NCBI GenBank assembly: GCA_903953195.1
Contig: CAJBIS010000007.1
Coordinates: 1 to 25,451, forward strand
DNA: 25,451 bases
Reading direction: 5' to 3'
Source: an uncultured Actinomycetes bacterium
GTDB taxonomy: Bacteria > Actinomycetota > Acidimicrobiia > Acidimicrobiales > Microtrichaceae
Shown here: piece after piece, positions 7,567 to 14,265 of the stretch
How the letters are laid out: every line of letters starts with the position of its first letter
Position numbering within the stretch: the stretch's first letter is position 1
The notes under the pieces: model-generated
Databases searched by the model: none
The model's input: the letters and a program-made list of their open reading frames with translations, nothing else
Told to the model about the DNA's origin: nothing
Position numbers and translations under genes: made by a program

Positions 7567-8052
7567 TCAGAACGTCGTGGCGTCGAGCTCGAACGCGTCG
7601 TGCAGCACCTGCACCGCCTGGTCCGCTGAGTCCTCGGCGATGACGCACGAGATGCGGATGGCCGAGGTGGAGATCATCTCGATGTTGATGCCGTGCGAGG
7701 CGAGCACCTCGAACACCGTCGCGGCCACACCCGGGTTGGACTTCATTCCCGCCCCGACCACCGAGACCTTCGCGATCCGATGGTCCGACACGATCTTCTG
7801 GGCGCCACTCACCGCGCTCTGCGACTCGCAGACCGAGATGGCCCGGTCGAGGTCGGTGTGGGGCACCGTGAACGAGATGTCGGTCACGCCGCCCTCGGAC
7901 ACGTTCTGGACGATCATGTCGACGTTCACGTCGGCGTCGGCCAGATCGCGGAAGAGTCGGGCCGCGACACCCGGTTCGTCGGGCACCCCCGAGACGGTGA
8001 TCTTCGCCTCGCTCGAGTCGGCGACGACGGATCGGATCAACGCTGCTTCCAT
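7567..8052 (-). CDS. Aspartate kinase beta subunit from an internal in-frame start
   Basis: 161 residues comprising both ACT domains, starting at Met247 of LysC. A purine-rich GAGGAG (8062-8067) lies 9 nt before this ATG, inside the coding sequence. The predicted start MEAALIRSVVADSSEAK lines up with the known beta-subunit start of Corynebacterium glutamicum LysC (MEEAV...). The beta chain pairs with the alpha chain's ACT region and carries the lysine/threonine feedback sites. The start is inferred from the ribosome site and homology and needs protein-level proof. Confidence 0.65.
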   Translation of the reverse strand: MEAALIRSVVADSSEAKITVSGVPDEPGVAARLFRDLADADVNVDMIVQNVSEGGVTDISFTVPHTDLDRAISVCESQSAVSGAQKIVSDHRIAKVSVVGAGMKSNPGVAATVFEVLASHGINIEMISTSAIRISCVIAEDSADQAVQVLHDAFELDATTF

Positions 8053-8790
8053 GTCAGAACTCTCCTCGACGACCCAGGTTCCGGGCTCCCACGTGAACGC
8101 GGAACGGACGTGCAACGGCACACCGTGGCGGTGCGCGTACTCCACCGAACGCATCGCCGGTTTGGGACACCCGGCGGCGGTCATCTCGAGCATCTCATCG
8201 AAGGTGATGGCGTGCATCCGTCGGGCAGTGCTCACCACACGGGGATCGGTGGTGAACACACCCGACACGTCGGTGTAGAGCTCACATGCGTCGGCCCCGA
8301 GCGCCTTCGCGAGCGCCACCGCCGTCGTGTCCGACCCACCACGACCGAGGAACGTGACGTCCCGATCGGTCGAGACGCCCTGGGCGCCGGCCACCACGGG
8401 GACCCGACCGGCGTCGAGCGCGGCACGGATCCGCTCCGCGCCGACCTCGAGGATCTTGGCGTTGCGGTGGTTCGTGTCGGTCACGAACCCCGCCTGGCTG
8501 CCGGTGTAGCTCTCCGCGGGGACGCCGGCGGCCTCGAGCGCCATCGCGACGAGGGCGATCGCCTTGCGTTCGCCGGCGGTGATCAACATGTCCATCTCAC
8601 GGCCCGGCAGGTCGGTCGACACCTCGGCAGCGAGCCGGAGCAGGTCGTCGGTCTCCTTGCCCATGGCCGAGACCACCAGGACGACTTGATCGCCTCGGCG
8701 ACGGCAGCGGGCGACCTGTTCGGCCACCCCTCGGATGCGTTCGGCGTCCGCGACGGACGTCCCGCCGAACTTCTGGACGTACAGAGCCAC
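7567..8790 (-). CDS. lysC: Aspartate kinase (alpha subunit)
   Basis: 407 residues from GTG 8790. It phosphorylates aspartate to start the aspartate-family pathway. The N-terminal kinase domain has KFGGTSV at residues 7-13, with further conserved stretches such as VVSAMGKETDDLL and FLGRGGSDTTA. Two ACT domains (about 265-407) provide allosteric feedback. The arrangement matches the actinobacterial/Bacillus alpha2-beta2 type, in which the beta chain is translated from an internal start (separate entry). The -10 TAGCGT ends 6 nt before the GTG, so the transcript is probably leaderless. Divergent from the cyclophilin gene with 89 nt between starts. Confidence 0.95.
   Translation of the reverse strand: MALYVQKFGGTSVADAERIRGVAEQVARCRRRGDQVVLVVSAMGKETDDLLRLAAEVSTDLPGREMDMLITAGERKAIALVAMALEAAGVPAESYTGSQAGFVTDTNHRNAKILEVGAERIRAALDAGRVPVVAGAQGVSTDRDVTFLGRGGSDTTAVALAKALGADACELYTDVSGVFTTDPRVVSTARRMHAITFDEMLEMTAAGCPKPAMRSVEYAHRHGVPLHVRSAFTWEPGTWVVEESSDMEAALIRSVVADSSEAKITVSGVPDEPGVAARLFRDLADADVNVDMIVQNVSEGGVTDISFTVPHTDLDRAISVCESQSAVSGAQKIVSDHRIAKVSVVGAGMKSNPGVAATVFEVLASHGINIEMISTSAIRISCVIAEDSADQAVQVLHDAFELDATTF
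8050..8067 (-). promoter_or_regulatory. Internal ribosome binding site for the LysC beta chain
   Basis: GAGGAG at 8062-8067 followed by 9 nt and ATG at 8052-8050 on the minus strand. It is a stronger Shine-Dalgarno than anything before the lysC GTG itself. Confidence 0.6.
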
Positions 8791-8796
8791 GGCCGA

Positions 8797-8802
8797 ACGC
8801 TA
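8797..8802 (-). promoter_or_regulatory. -10 box for a leaderless lysC transcript
   Basis: TAGCGT on the minus strand, 6 nt before the lysC GTG. It fits TANNNT, and there is no ribosome binding site between it and the start. Confidence 0.45.
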
Positions 8803-8866
8803 CACGGCGACCCCTGACCGTCGACCAACCGGTTGGACCGGCGACCGGCGACCGGCGCGGCTTCGC

Positions 8867-8872
8867 TACGCT
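8867..8872 (+). promoter_or_regulatory. -10 box for a leaderless cyclophilin transcript
   Basis: TACGCT, 7 nt before the GTG at 8880. It sits back to back with the lysC -10 box, so the 89-nt gap carries two divergent promoters. Three tandem copies of a GACCGGC heptamer (8836-8857) lie just upstream where a -35 would be; no TTGACA-like hexamer is correctly spaced. Confidence 0.5.
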
Positions 8873-8879
8873 CCCCGCC

Positions 8880-9731
8880 GTGGGTACCAGCGCAGAGAAG
8901 CACGCACGCCAGAAGCAGGGTCGGTCAGCTCGGGTGCAACAGGCCCGCAAACAGGTGAACCACCAGCAGCGCCGACAGCGACTCATGGCGGTGATCGGCG
9001 GACTGCTCGCCGTCGCGCTGATCCTCGGCCTGTTCGCGCTGTTGTTCGACGGCAACTCGTCGAGCGACGCGCCGACCACCACCGCTCCGGGCGAGACCAC
9101 CACGACCGAAGCCGGCGGAGCCGCGTCGTTGCCGGCACCCCCGCCGGGCATCACCCTGACCGAGGCCACCCCGTGTCCGCCCGCCGAGGGGTCGCAGAAG
9201 CGGGTGCAGAAGTTCGCCGGGCCGCCACCGTCGTGCCTCGATCCCGGTGCCACCTACACGGCCACGTTCTCCACGACGAAGGGCGACTTCACGGCGACGC
9301 TCGACACCGTCGCCGCGCCGGTCGCGGCGAACAACTTCGTGGTGCTCGCCCGGTACCACTTCTACGACGGCACACCGTTCCACCGCATCGTGCCCGGGTT
9401 CGTCATCCAGGGTGGCGACGGTGACGGTGAGCCCTGGGGCAACAACGATCTGGGCTACGACTTCGGCGACGAACTCCCGAGCGGCCCCGAGGCGTACACC
9501 GACCACTCGCTCGCCATGGCGAACGCCGGGCCCGGAACCAACGGCAGCCAGTTCTTCGTGGTGCTGCCCGGCGGCGGGGTCCAGCTGAACCCGGCCAACT
9601 ACACCCGCTTCGGCGAGGTGGTCGAGGGCCAGGACGTCGTGGACGCCATCGGCCAACTCGGCAACGCCCAGCAGGAGCCCACCGAGGTCGTGCTCATCAA
9701 CAGCGTCACCATCACCGAGTCGCCCGCCTGA
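8880..9731 (+). CDS. Membrane-anchored cyclophilin-type peptidyl-prolyl isomerase
   Basis: 283 residues from GTG 8880. A basic, Gln-rich cytosolic start (1-34) is followed by one membrane helix (about 35-57), a Thr/Pro-rich linker (60-90) and a cyclophilin domain (about 121-283). Catalytic pattern FHRIVPGFVIQGGD has Arg169, the counterpart of the essential arginine of cyclophilin A; GSQFFV is at 222-227. It should turn proline bonds and help fold exported proteins outside the membrane. Actinobacterial genomes often carry this anchored form. Its 3' end converges with the S51-like gene, and no signal cleavage site is evident, so it stays membrane-bound. Confidence 0.9.
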   Translation: MGTSAEKHARQKQGRSARVQQARKQVNHQQRRQRLMAVIGGLLAVALILGLFALLFDGNSSSDAPTTTAPGETTTTEAGGAASLPAPPPGITLTEATPCPPAEGSQKRVQKFAGPPPSCLDPGATYTATFSTTKGDFTATLDTVAAPVAANNFVVLARYHFYDGTPFHRIVPGFVIQGGDGDGEPWGNNDLGYDFGDELPSGPEAYTDHSLAMANAGPGTNGSQFFVVLPGGGVQLNPANYTRFGEVVEGQDVVDAIGQLGNAQQEPTEVVLINSVTITESPA

Positions 9732-9759
9732 TCAGGCAGCCGACCGCGACACCGGCGGC

Positions 9760-10440
9760 TCAGGACGTCGACCCCGCCAGCGACTCCGGCAGTGCGTCGA
9801 GTCCGGCCTGCCGACCGTTCACGAAGATGTGGACGTCGCCGGCGCCGGCGACCCGCCAGTCGCCCGGTCCGGCATGGATGAGTGCGGTGGACTCGTCGAT
9901 GCCGACGACGGCCCGATCCGCGGGCGCCATCGCCAGCGTCCGACGCCACTTCTCGGGTGACCACTGGTTGAACCTCGGCACGAACGCGACGGAGTCGATC
10001 AGCCCGAGTCCGACGGTGAACGCACCCCCGCGGCTGTCGACCATGTCGGTGCAGATCACCGACGTCGCCTCACCCGCCACCGCGACGAGCGCGCCGCCCG
10101 CCCACGCTCCGACGAGCGCATCGAGCAGCGGTGTGTCCATCAGCACCGAGCGCAGGTGCATCGGCGATCCGCTCGCCACGTAGATCGACTCCGCAGCGGT
10201 GACGACCTCGGCCGCCGCCGGGTCCATCGCCTGCGGACGGCGGAACACGTCGAGCACGTCGACGGCGACACCGAGCGGTTCGAAGTGCGCCCGGGCCCGC
10301 TCGACGGCCGGGCCGGGCTGCTCGTACGCCAGTGCCGTCGGCACCACCAGCGTGCGGTCCAACGTGGCGAACAACTCGGCATCGAACGTGCAGTCGTCGC
10401 CCCACTCCGCACCGCCCACCAGCACCAGGGTTCCGCTCAT
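9760..10440 (-). CDS. S51/cyanophycinase-like protein without the usual catalytic residues
   Basis: 226 residues from ATG 10440, with GAGGAG 10 nt upstream. The fold is that of the class I glutamine-amidotransferase-like peptidase S51 group (dipeptidase E, cyanophycinase): LVLVGGAEW at the N-terminus, YVASGSPMHLRSVL at 87-100, a GLGLID turn at 144-149 and GIDESTAL at 180-187. In active members the nucleophile sits in GTSAGA and a histidine follows GLGL. Here the first site reads AGEATS (122-127) and the second has Arg156 where His is expected, so normal serine peptidase chemistry looks lost. Substrate unknown; cyanophycin use is not supported. Divergent from the hydroxyacyl-CoA dehydrogenase with 125 nt between starts. 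Confidence 0.7.
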   Translation of the reverse strand: MSGTLVLVGGAEWGDDCTFDAELFATLDRTLVVPTALAYEQPGPAVERARAHFEPLGVAVDVLDVFRRPQAMDPAAAEVVTAAESIYVASGSPMHLRSVLMDTPLLDALVGAWAGGALVAVAGEATSVICTDMVDSRGGAFTVGLGLIDSVAFVPRFNQWSPEKWRRTLAMAPADRAVVGIDESTALIHAGPGDWRVAGAGDVHIFVNGRQAGLDALPESLAGSTS

Positions 10441-10552
10441 CGTCGTCGAGCTCCTCGGTCGGCCTCGTCGGGCGGCGCACCCGAGCGCGCCCGCCACCGC
10501 AGCCTGCCACGCCTCGACGCCCACGGCTTGGGATCACCACGTGCCCGCTCGC

Positions 10553-10558
10553 TAGCAT
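10553..10558 (+). promoter_or_regulatory. -10 box for a leaderless hydroxyacyl-CoA dehydrogenase transcript
   Basis: TAGCAT ends 7 nt before the ATG at 10566. TTGGGA (10528-10533) is a possible -35 with a long 19-nt spacer. Confidence 0.5.
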
Positions 10559-10565
10559 CGCCGCC

Positions 10566-11423
10566 ATGACGATCGAACGTGTGGGAATTCTGGGAAGCGG
10601 CATCATGGGCTCCGGCATCGCCGAGGTGGCGGCCAAGTCGGGCTACGAAGTGGTGCTCCGGTCGCGGCAGCAGGCCACGGCGGACGCCATGCTGACCTCG
10701 CTCGAGAAGTCGCTCGCCAAGCAGGTCGAGCGCGGCAAGCTCGAACAGGCCACCGCCGACGAGGTCCGGGCCCGGGTCTCGGCCACCGACGACCTGGCGC
10801 AGGTCGCCGACTGCGACCTGGTCATCGAGTCCGTCGTCGAGGACCTCGAGATCAAGCGGGCACTGTTCGCCGAACTCGACGGAATCTGCAAGGAGTCGAC
10901 CATCCTCGCGACCAACACCTCGACCCTGCCCGTCGTCGAGATGGCCGTGTCGACCGGGCGCGCCGACAAGGTCTGTGGCGTGCACTTCTTCAATCCCGCT
11001 CCGGCGATGGCCCTCGTCGAGATCGTTCGGCCGCTGACGGCATCCGACGAGACGATCGCCGAGTGCCGGGCGTTCGCCGAGGCGTGCGGCAAGTCGCCGG
11101 TGGAGGTCAAGGACCGGGCGGGGTTCATCGTGAACGCGCTGCTCTTCCCCTACCTCAACAACGCCGTGCGCATGCTCGAGAACGGCACCGCCTCGGCCGA
11201 GGACATCGACTCGGCCATGAAGGGCGGCTGCGGCTTCCCGATGGGGCCGCTCGCGCTGCTCGACCTCGTCGGCCTCGACACGTCGGTGGCGATCCTCGAC
11301 GCCCTCTACGACGAGTTCCGCGACCCGAACTACGCCGCCATGCCGGTGCTCCGCCGCATGGTGGCGGCGGGCCAGCTCGGTCGGAAGTCGGGCGCCGGGT
11401 TCTACGACTACAGCAAGCGCTGA
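10566..11423 (+). CDS. 3-hydroxybutyryl-CoA (3-hydroxyacyl-CoA) dehydrogenase
   Basis: 285 residues, the standard single-function length. NAD(P)-binding GILGSGIMGSG at residues 7-17; catalytic His140 in GVHFFNPAPAMALVEIV; Asn190 and Ser119 complete the usual substrate site; the C-terminal dimer domain ends in GRKSGAGFYDY. It oxidises 3-hydroxyacyl-CoA (or reduces acetoacetyl-CoA), serving beta-oxidation or butyrate/PHB-type metabolism. No thiolase or crotonase is adjacent, so the direction of use is open. The stop overlaps the proposed start of aat, so both are probably on one leaderless transcript despite unrelated roles. Relatives are named hbd, fadB2 or paaH; the exact name is uncertain. 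Confidence 0.92.
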   Translation: MTIERVGILGSGIMGSGIAEVAAKSGYEVVLRSRQQATADAMLTSLEKSLAKQVERGKLEQATADEVRARVSATDDLAQVADCDLVIESVVEDLEIKRALFAELDGICKESTILATNTSTLPVVEMAVSTGRADKVCGVHFFNPAPAMALVEIVRPLTASDETIAECRAFAEACGKSPVEVKDRAGFIVNALLFPYLNNAVRMLENGTASAEDIDSAMKGGCGFPMGPLALLDLVGLDTSVAILDALYDEFRDPNYAAMPVLRRMVAAGQLGRKSGAGFYDYSKR

Positions 11424-12115
11424 GTCAGGCCACGGCTCCCCCACCCGTCGAACCGCCGCCCAGTCCCTGGGCGTTCCCTGATCCGACGGACGCGCCGGGC
11501 GACGAGCCCGTCGCCGTGGGCGGGGACCTCGAACCCGGCACGCTGCTCGAGGCGTACCGAGCCGGCTACTTCCCGATGCCGCTGGGTCGGCGCCAACTCG
11601 GCTGGTTCTCACCCGACCCGCGAGCGATCCTCCCCGCCGGAGGCGTGCACCGGTCCCGGACCCTGGCTCGCCACCTCCGGCGATTCGAGTTCACGATCGA
11701 CACGTGCTTCGAACGCGTCGTCGAGGCCTGCGGCGACCCGGCCCGGCCGCACGGCTGGATCACGCCGGCGGTCGTCGAGGCCTACGCACGTCTGCACCAC
11801 AGCGGCTGGGCGCACAGCATCGAGGTCTGGCAGGACGGTGAACTCGTCGGCGGCCTCTACGGGGTGTCGATCGGGGCGTTCTTCGCCGGCGAGTCGATGT
11901 TCCATCGCGCCACCGACGCGTCGAAGGCGGCGATGGTGCACCTCGACGGGATCATGCAGTCCGTCGAGGACTCACTCGTCGACGTCCAGTGGCAGACACC
12001 GCATCTGGCCAGCATGGGTGTGGTCGAGGTCAGCCGCCGCGACTACCTCGCCCGCCTCCGGGTTGCATGCCGTGGGCCGGCGCCGACGCCACTCCTCGAG
12101 GCCGGCCCCGCCTGA
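11420..12115 (+). CDS. aat: Leucyl/phenylalanyl-tRNA--protein transferase
   Basis: About 231 residues. It adds Leu or Phe from tRNA to proteins with N-terminal Lys/Arg, marking them for ClpS-ClpAP. Family segments: VAVGGDLEPGTLLEAYRAGYFP, WFSPDPRAILP, WITPAVVEAYARLH, HSIEVWQDGELVGGLYGV, FFAGESMF and the final RRDYL. There is no ATG, GTG or TTG in frame near the expected N-terminus. The open frame runs upstream into the dehydrogenase gene without one. I place the start at CTG 11420, which overlaps the preceding TGA (CTGA). GTG 11516 would remove the first 32 residues, including part of the N-terminal domain. Convergent with the UPF0104-like gene. A CTG start is unusual and is reported as a finding. 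Confidence 0.85.
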   Translation: MSQATAPPPVEPPPSPWAFPDPTDAPGDEPVAVGGDLEPGTLLEAYRAGYFPMPLGRRQLGWFSPDPRAILPAGGVHRSRTLARHLRRFEFTIDTCFERVVEACGDPARPHGWITPAVVEAYARLHHSGWAHSIEVWQDGELVGGLYGVSIGAFFAGESMFHRATDASKAAMVHLDGIMQSVEDSLVDVQWQTPHLASMGVVEVSRRDYLARLRVACRGPAPTPLLEAGPA

Positions 12116-12132
12116 CCGGGACGCCCATGACC

Positions 12133-13239
12133 TCAGGTGGTCGCGGCCGTTGATCGGGCGCGTCGGGCGGCCTGCACCCGCCAGATCAGGAACGTGATGA
12201 TGCCGATCACGATCTGCGGAATGAACGTGGCGGCACGCCACAACAGGTCGGCGGCGAGCGCCAGGTTCTTGTCCATGCCGAATGCCGAGAGCAGCGCCAC
12301 CAGTGCGGCGTCCACCGTCCCGAGACCGCCGGGCGTGACCGGGATGAACCCGGCCAGGCGGGCGATGGCGAACGCGGCGAAGACCTCTGCGGGGTTGACG
12401 CCGGTGCTGCGTCCGCCGAGCCCGTAGACCGCAACCAACAGCACGAAGAACTGACTGAACTGCTGGGCGAAGTTGGTGACCGTCAACGACCGCCACCGCT
12501 TGGCCACCACGTCGTAGGTCTGCACTCGGAAGCGGACGACACCGGCGGTGACGGCGTCGTCCGCGCTCGACGGGCGGAACCGGTGGACGACGGCATCACC
12601 CCAGCCGCCGATGCGACGGGCCCACGACTCGCTGCGCAGCACGACCACCATCGCCCCGACGATCGCCACGATGGCGACGAGGCCACCGACGGCACCGATG
12701 ATCTGATTGCTGGTCGCGTCGCCCTCGATGAGCACCACGAGCAGGCCGAGCGCGGGAAGTGCCAATGTGACGAGCAGGTTCCAGACGCTGGTGACGGCGA
12801 TGGCCGACGACGCCTCGGCCGCGCCGAAGCCGTAGCCACTCAACATCGCGTACTGCACTCCGAGACCGAACGCGCCACCCGCCGGCACCGCGTTCGAGAT
12901 CATGAACGACGTCTGGCGGACGACGAACGCGTCCGGGAACCGGATCCCCGGCAGGGCCGCCATGTAGGGGAACACGTAGATCACGATGTTGAGCACCGTC
13001 ACCGCCAGCAGCGCCGCGACCGATGCCACCGACATCTGCTGGATCGACGACCACGCGTCGCTGTAGTTCGCGAACTTCGGGAACACGCCGGCGAACACGA
13101 TCACGAGCACGACGAGGGTGATCAGGCCGGCGACCACCTGCTTGCGGCGATCGATGCCCCCCACCGCAGGGGCGGCAGGAGCATCGGGGGCTGACGCGGG
13201 ATCGCCCGGTGTCGCCGAGCCGGTGGTCTCGTCACTCAC
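12133..13239 (-). CDS. Lysylphosphatidylglycerol-synthase-TM / UPF0104 flippase-like membrane protein
   Basis: 368 residues from GTG 13239. A Pro/Ala-rich cytosolic start (1-33) is followed by about eight hydrophobic helices. Family marks are the internal NAVPAGGAFGLGVQYAML and the near-C-terminal PVTPGGLGTVDAALVALL. This membrane domain occurs in MprF-like lipid flippases and in glycolipid-related proteins. There is no C-terminal aminoacyl-transferase domain, so it is not a full MprF. It probably moves a lipid or glycolipid across the membrane, but the substrate is unknown and no glycosyltransferase lies nearby. A TACGCT box 6 nt before the GTG suggests a leaderless mRNA. Confidence 0.83.
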   Translation of the reverse strand: MSDETTGSATPGDPASAPDAPAAPAVGGIDRRKQVVAGLITLVVLVIVFAGVFPKFANYSDAWSSIQQMSVASVAALLAVTVLNIVIYVFPYMAALPGIRFPDAFVVRQTSFMISNAVPAGGAFGLGVQYAMLSGYGFGAAEASSAIAVTSVWNLLVTLALPALGLLVVLIEGDATSNQIIGAVGGLVAIVAIVGAMVVVLRSESWARRIGGWGDAVVHRFRPSSADDAVTAGVVRFRVQTYDVVAKRWRSLTVTNFAQQFSQFFVLLVAVYGLGGRSTGVNPAEVFAAFAIARLAGFIPVTPGGLGTVDAALVALLSAFGMDKNLALAADLLWRAATFIPQIVIGIITFLIWRVQAARRARSTAATT

Positions 13240-13245
13240 ACTGCG

Positions 13246-13251
13246 AGCGTA
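13246..13251 (-). promoter_or_regulatory. -10 box for a leaderless UPF0104-like transcript
   Basis: TACGCT on the minus strand, 6 nt before the GTG at 13239. Confidence 0.5.
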
Positions 13252-13296
13252 CGACAGCCCGACTGCGTTCCCGAGCTCCCACGAGGCCGATCGTCA

Positions 13297-13302
13297 TAAC
13301 AT
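13297..13302 (+). promoter_or_regulatory. -10 box upstream of the VOC gene
   Basis: TAACAT fits TANNNT and lies 48 nt before the VOC GTG, so this gene would have a leader with a Shine-Dalgarno, unlike its divergent neighbour. No clear -35. Confidence 0.35.
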
Positions 13303-13350
13303 CGGCAGACATCGGTGCGCGGCGTCGGGTACCGGAACGAGGAGGACGAC

Positions 13351-13908
13351 GTGGGCTATCACCATGTGGCACTGGCCACCGCGAAACTCGAGGCCACCCA
13401 TCACTTCTACACCGAGGCGATGGGCTTCGAGCTGGTCAAGACGGTCGTCGGACCGACACCCGAGGGCGGTTGGGCGAAGCACGTCTTCTACCGGAACCCG
13501 GACGTCCATGACGGCGGGCCCGGCATGATCGCGTTCTGGGACCTGCACGGCGACTACCCGCCCGTCGACGGAGCCATGTCCCGCTCGGTCGGGCTCCCCG
13601 AGTGGGTCAACCATCTGGCGTTCCACGCGACGGACACCGACGACCTCGAGGCCCGCAGGAAACGGTGGCTGGATCTGGGGCTCGAAGTGCTCGACGTCAA
13701 CCACGGGTTCTGTCGGTCCGTCTACACCCACGATCCGAACGGCACCATGGTGGAGTGGTGCTGTGATCTGCGCGAACTCGATGACGACGACCGGGCCCAG
13801 GCCATCGAGGCACTGTTCGATCCGACACCGGAACTCGAGGACCCGCCGACCGACGTGATCGGCTTCGCGCCCGACCCGAGCCTGCAGCCCGACTGGGTCA
13901 CCGGCTGA
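13351..13908 (+). CDS. VOC-family (glyoxalase/extradiol dioxygenase-like) protein
   Basis: 185 residues from GTG 13351, with GGAGG (13341-13345) five nt upstream. It has two beta-alpha-beta-beta-beta modules: YHHVALATAKLEATHHFY at residues 3-20 opens the first, and WVNHLAFHATDTDDLEARR opens the second. DPNGTMVEWC supplies the typical terminal glutamate. Histidines at the module starts and that Glu could bind a metal, as in glyoxalases and extradiol dioxygenases. The reaction cannot be named from the sequence. A C-terminal acidic, Pro-rich tail (about 145-185) is extra. A weak 5-bp hairpin (13942-13955) follows the stop. Confidence 0.85.
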   Translation: MGYHHVALATAKLEATHHFYTEAMGFELVKTVVGPTPEGGWAKHVFYRNPDVHDGGPGMIAFWDLHGDYPPVDGAMSRSVGLPEWVNHLAFHATDTDDLEARRKRWLDLGLEVLDVNHGFCRSVYTHDPNGTMVEWCCDLRELDDDDRAQAIEALFDPTPELEDPPTDVIGFAPDPSLQPDWVTG

Positions 13909-13966
13909 GCCGGCGCACGCACGACGTGACCCGCCGGTCGTCCCGGGATTCCGGGTGACGAACCTC

Positions 13967-13996
13967 TTGACACCGACAGGCTGTCGTCGGTACCAC
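13967..13996 (+). promoter_or_regulatory. Promoter-like element preceding the intergenic RNA candidate
   Basis: A perfect TTGACA (13967-13972), an 18-nt spacer and TACCAC (13991-13996). It is the best -35 hexamer seen in the window and is followed by no credible protein start. Transcription would begin near 14002. Confidence 0.5.
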
Positions 13997-14000
13997 TGAG

Positions 14001-14235
14001 GTGTCACAAGGCAACTGGGGAACGCAGAGAACCGCTGGCACGGACTGGTCGCTCAGCCGGCGGGGAGCGAGTAGCGAAACCGACCCCGGACGACAACCGA
14101 TCCACCGCGGACGGACCGACCACGAGGCCATGGGCGATGGCCGGCTCGGAGACGACGGTGTGGATCGGGTCGGTCAATGGCGACCGGCCCAGCAGTCATG
14201 TGGTGAGGGAGGACTCCGGTCCTCCCTCACTCGCG
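14001..14235 (+). ncRNA. Candidate structured non-coding RNA of unknown class
   Basis: The region 13909-14265 has no credible gene. Between the TTGACA promoter and the hairpin at 14203-14230 the sequence folds by eye into nested helices. They are CACA 14005-14008 with 14199-14202; GCTGG 14034-14038 with CCAGC 14189-14193; CTGGTCGC 14045-14052 with GCGACCGG 14180-14187 (one wobble); CGGGG 14061-14065 with 14084-14088; CCGATCCAC 14097-14105 with GTGGATCGG 14160-14168; and inside it CCGA 14116-14119 with 14146-14149, then GGCCAT 14126-14131 with ATGGCC 14137-14142. No helix conflicts with another. It does not show the signatures I know for RNase P, tmRNA, SRP RNA, 6C RNA or common riboswitches. 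A divergent 6S-like RNA is possible. It lies in the gap between the VOC gene and the convergent dnaB. Helices were found by eye and GC-rich DNA pairs easily, so covariation is needed. Confidence 0.5.
14203..14230. terminator. Strong bidirectional hairpin between the RNA candidate and dnaB
   Basis: Perfect 12-bp stem GTGAGGGAGGAC (14203-14214) with its complement (14219-14230) around a TCCG tetraloop. It lies 35 nt past the dnaB stop on the minus strand and at the 3' end of the RNA candidate on the plus strand, so it can end transcripts from both sides. Confidence 0.75.
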
Positions 14236-14265
14236 TGTCGGGCGATCGGCCGTTGAGGAAGCGGA

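Noticed and set aside
8836..8857. Three tandem GACCGGC heptamers considered as iterons or an operator array
   Set aside because: Only three short copies in GC-rich DNA without further symmetry; kept as a note in the promoter entry.
13942..13955. CCCGG-GATT-CCGGG hairpin after the VOC gene as a terminator
   Set aside because: Only 5 bp and no T tract; too weak to list as a separate terminator.
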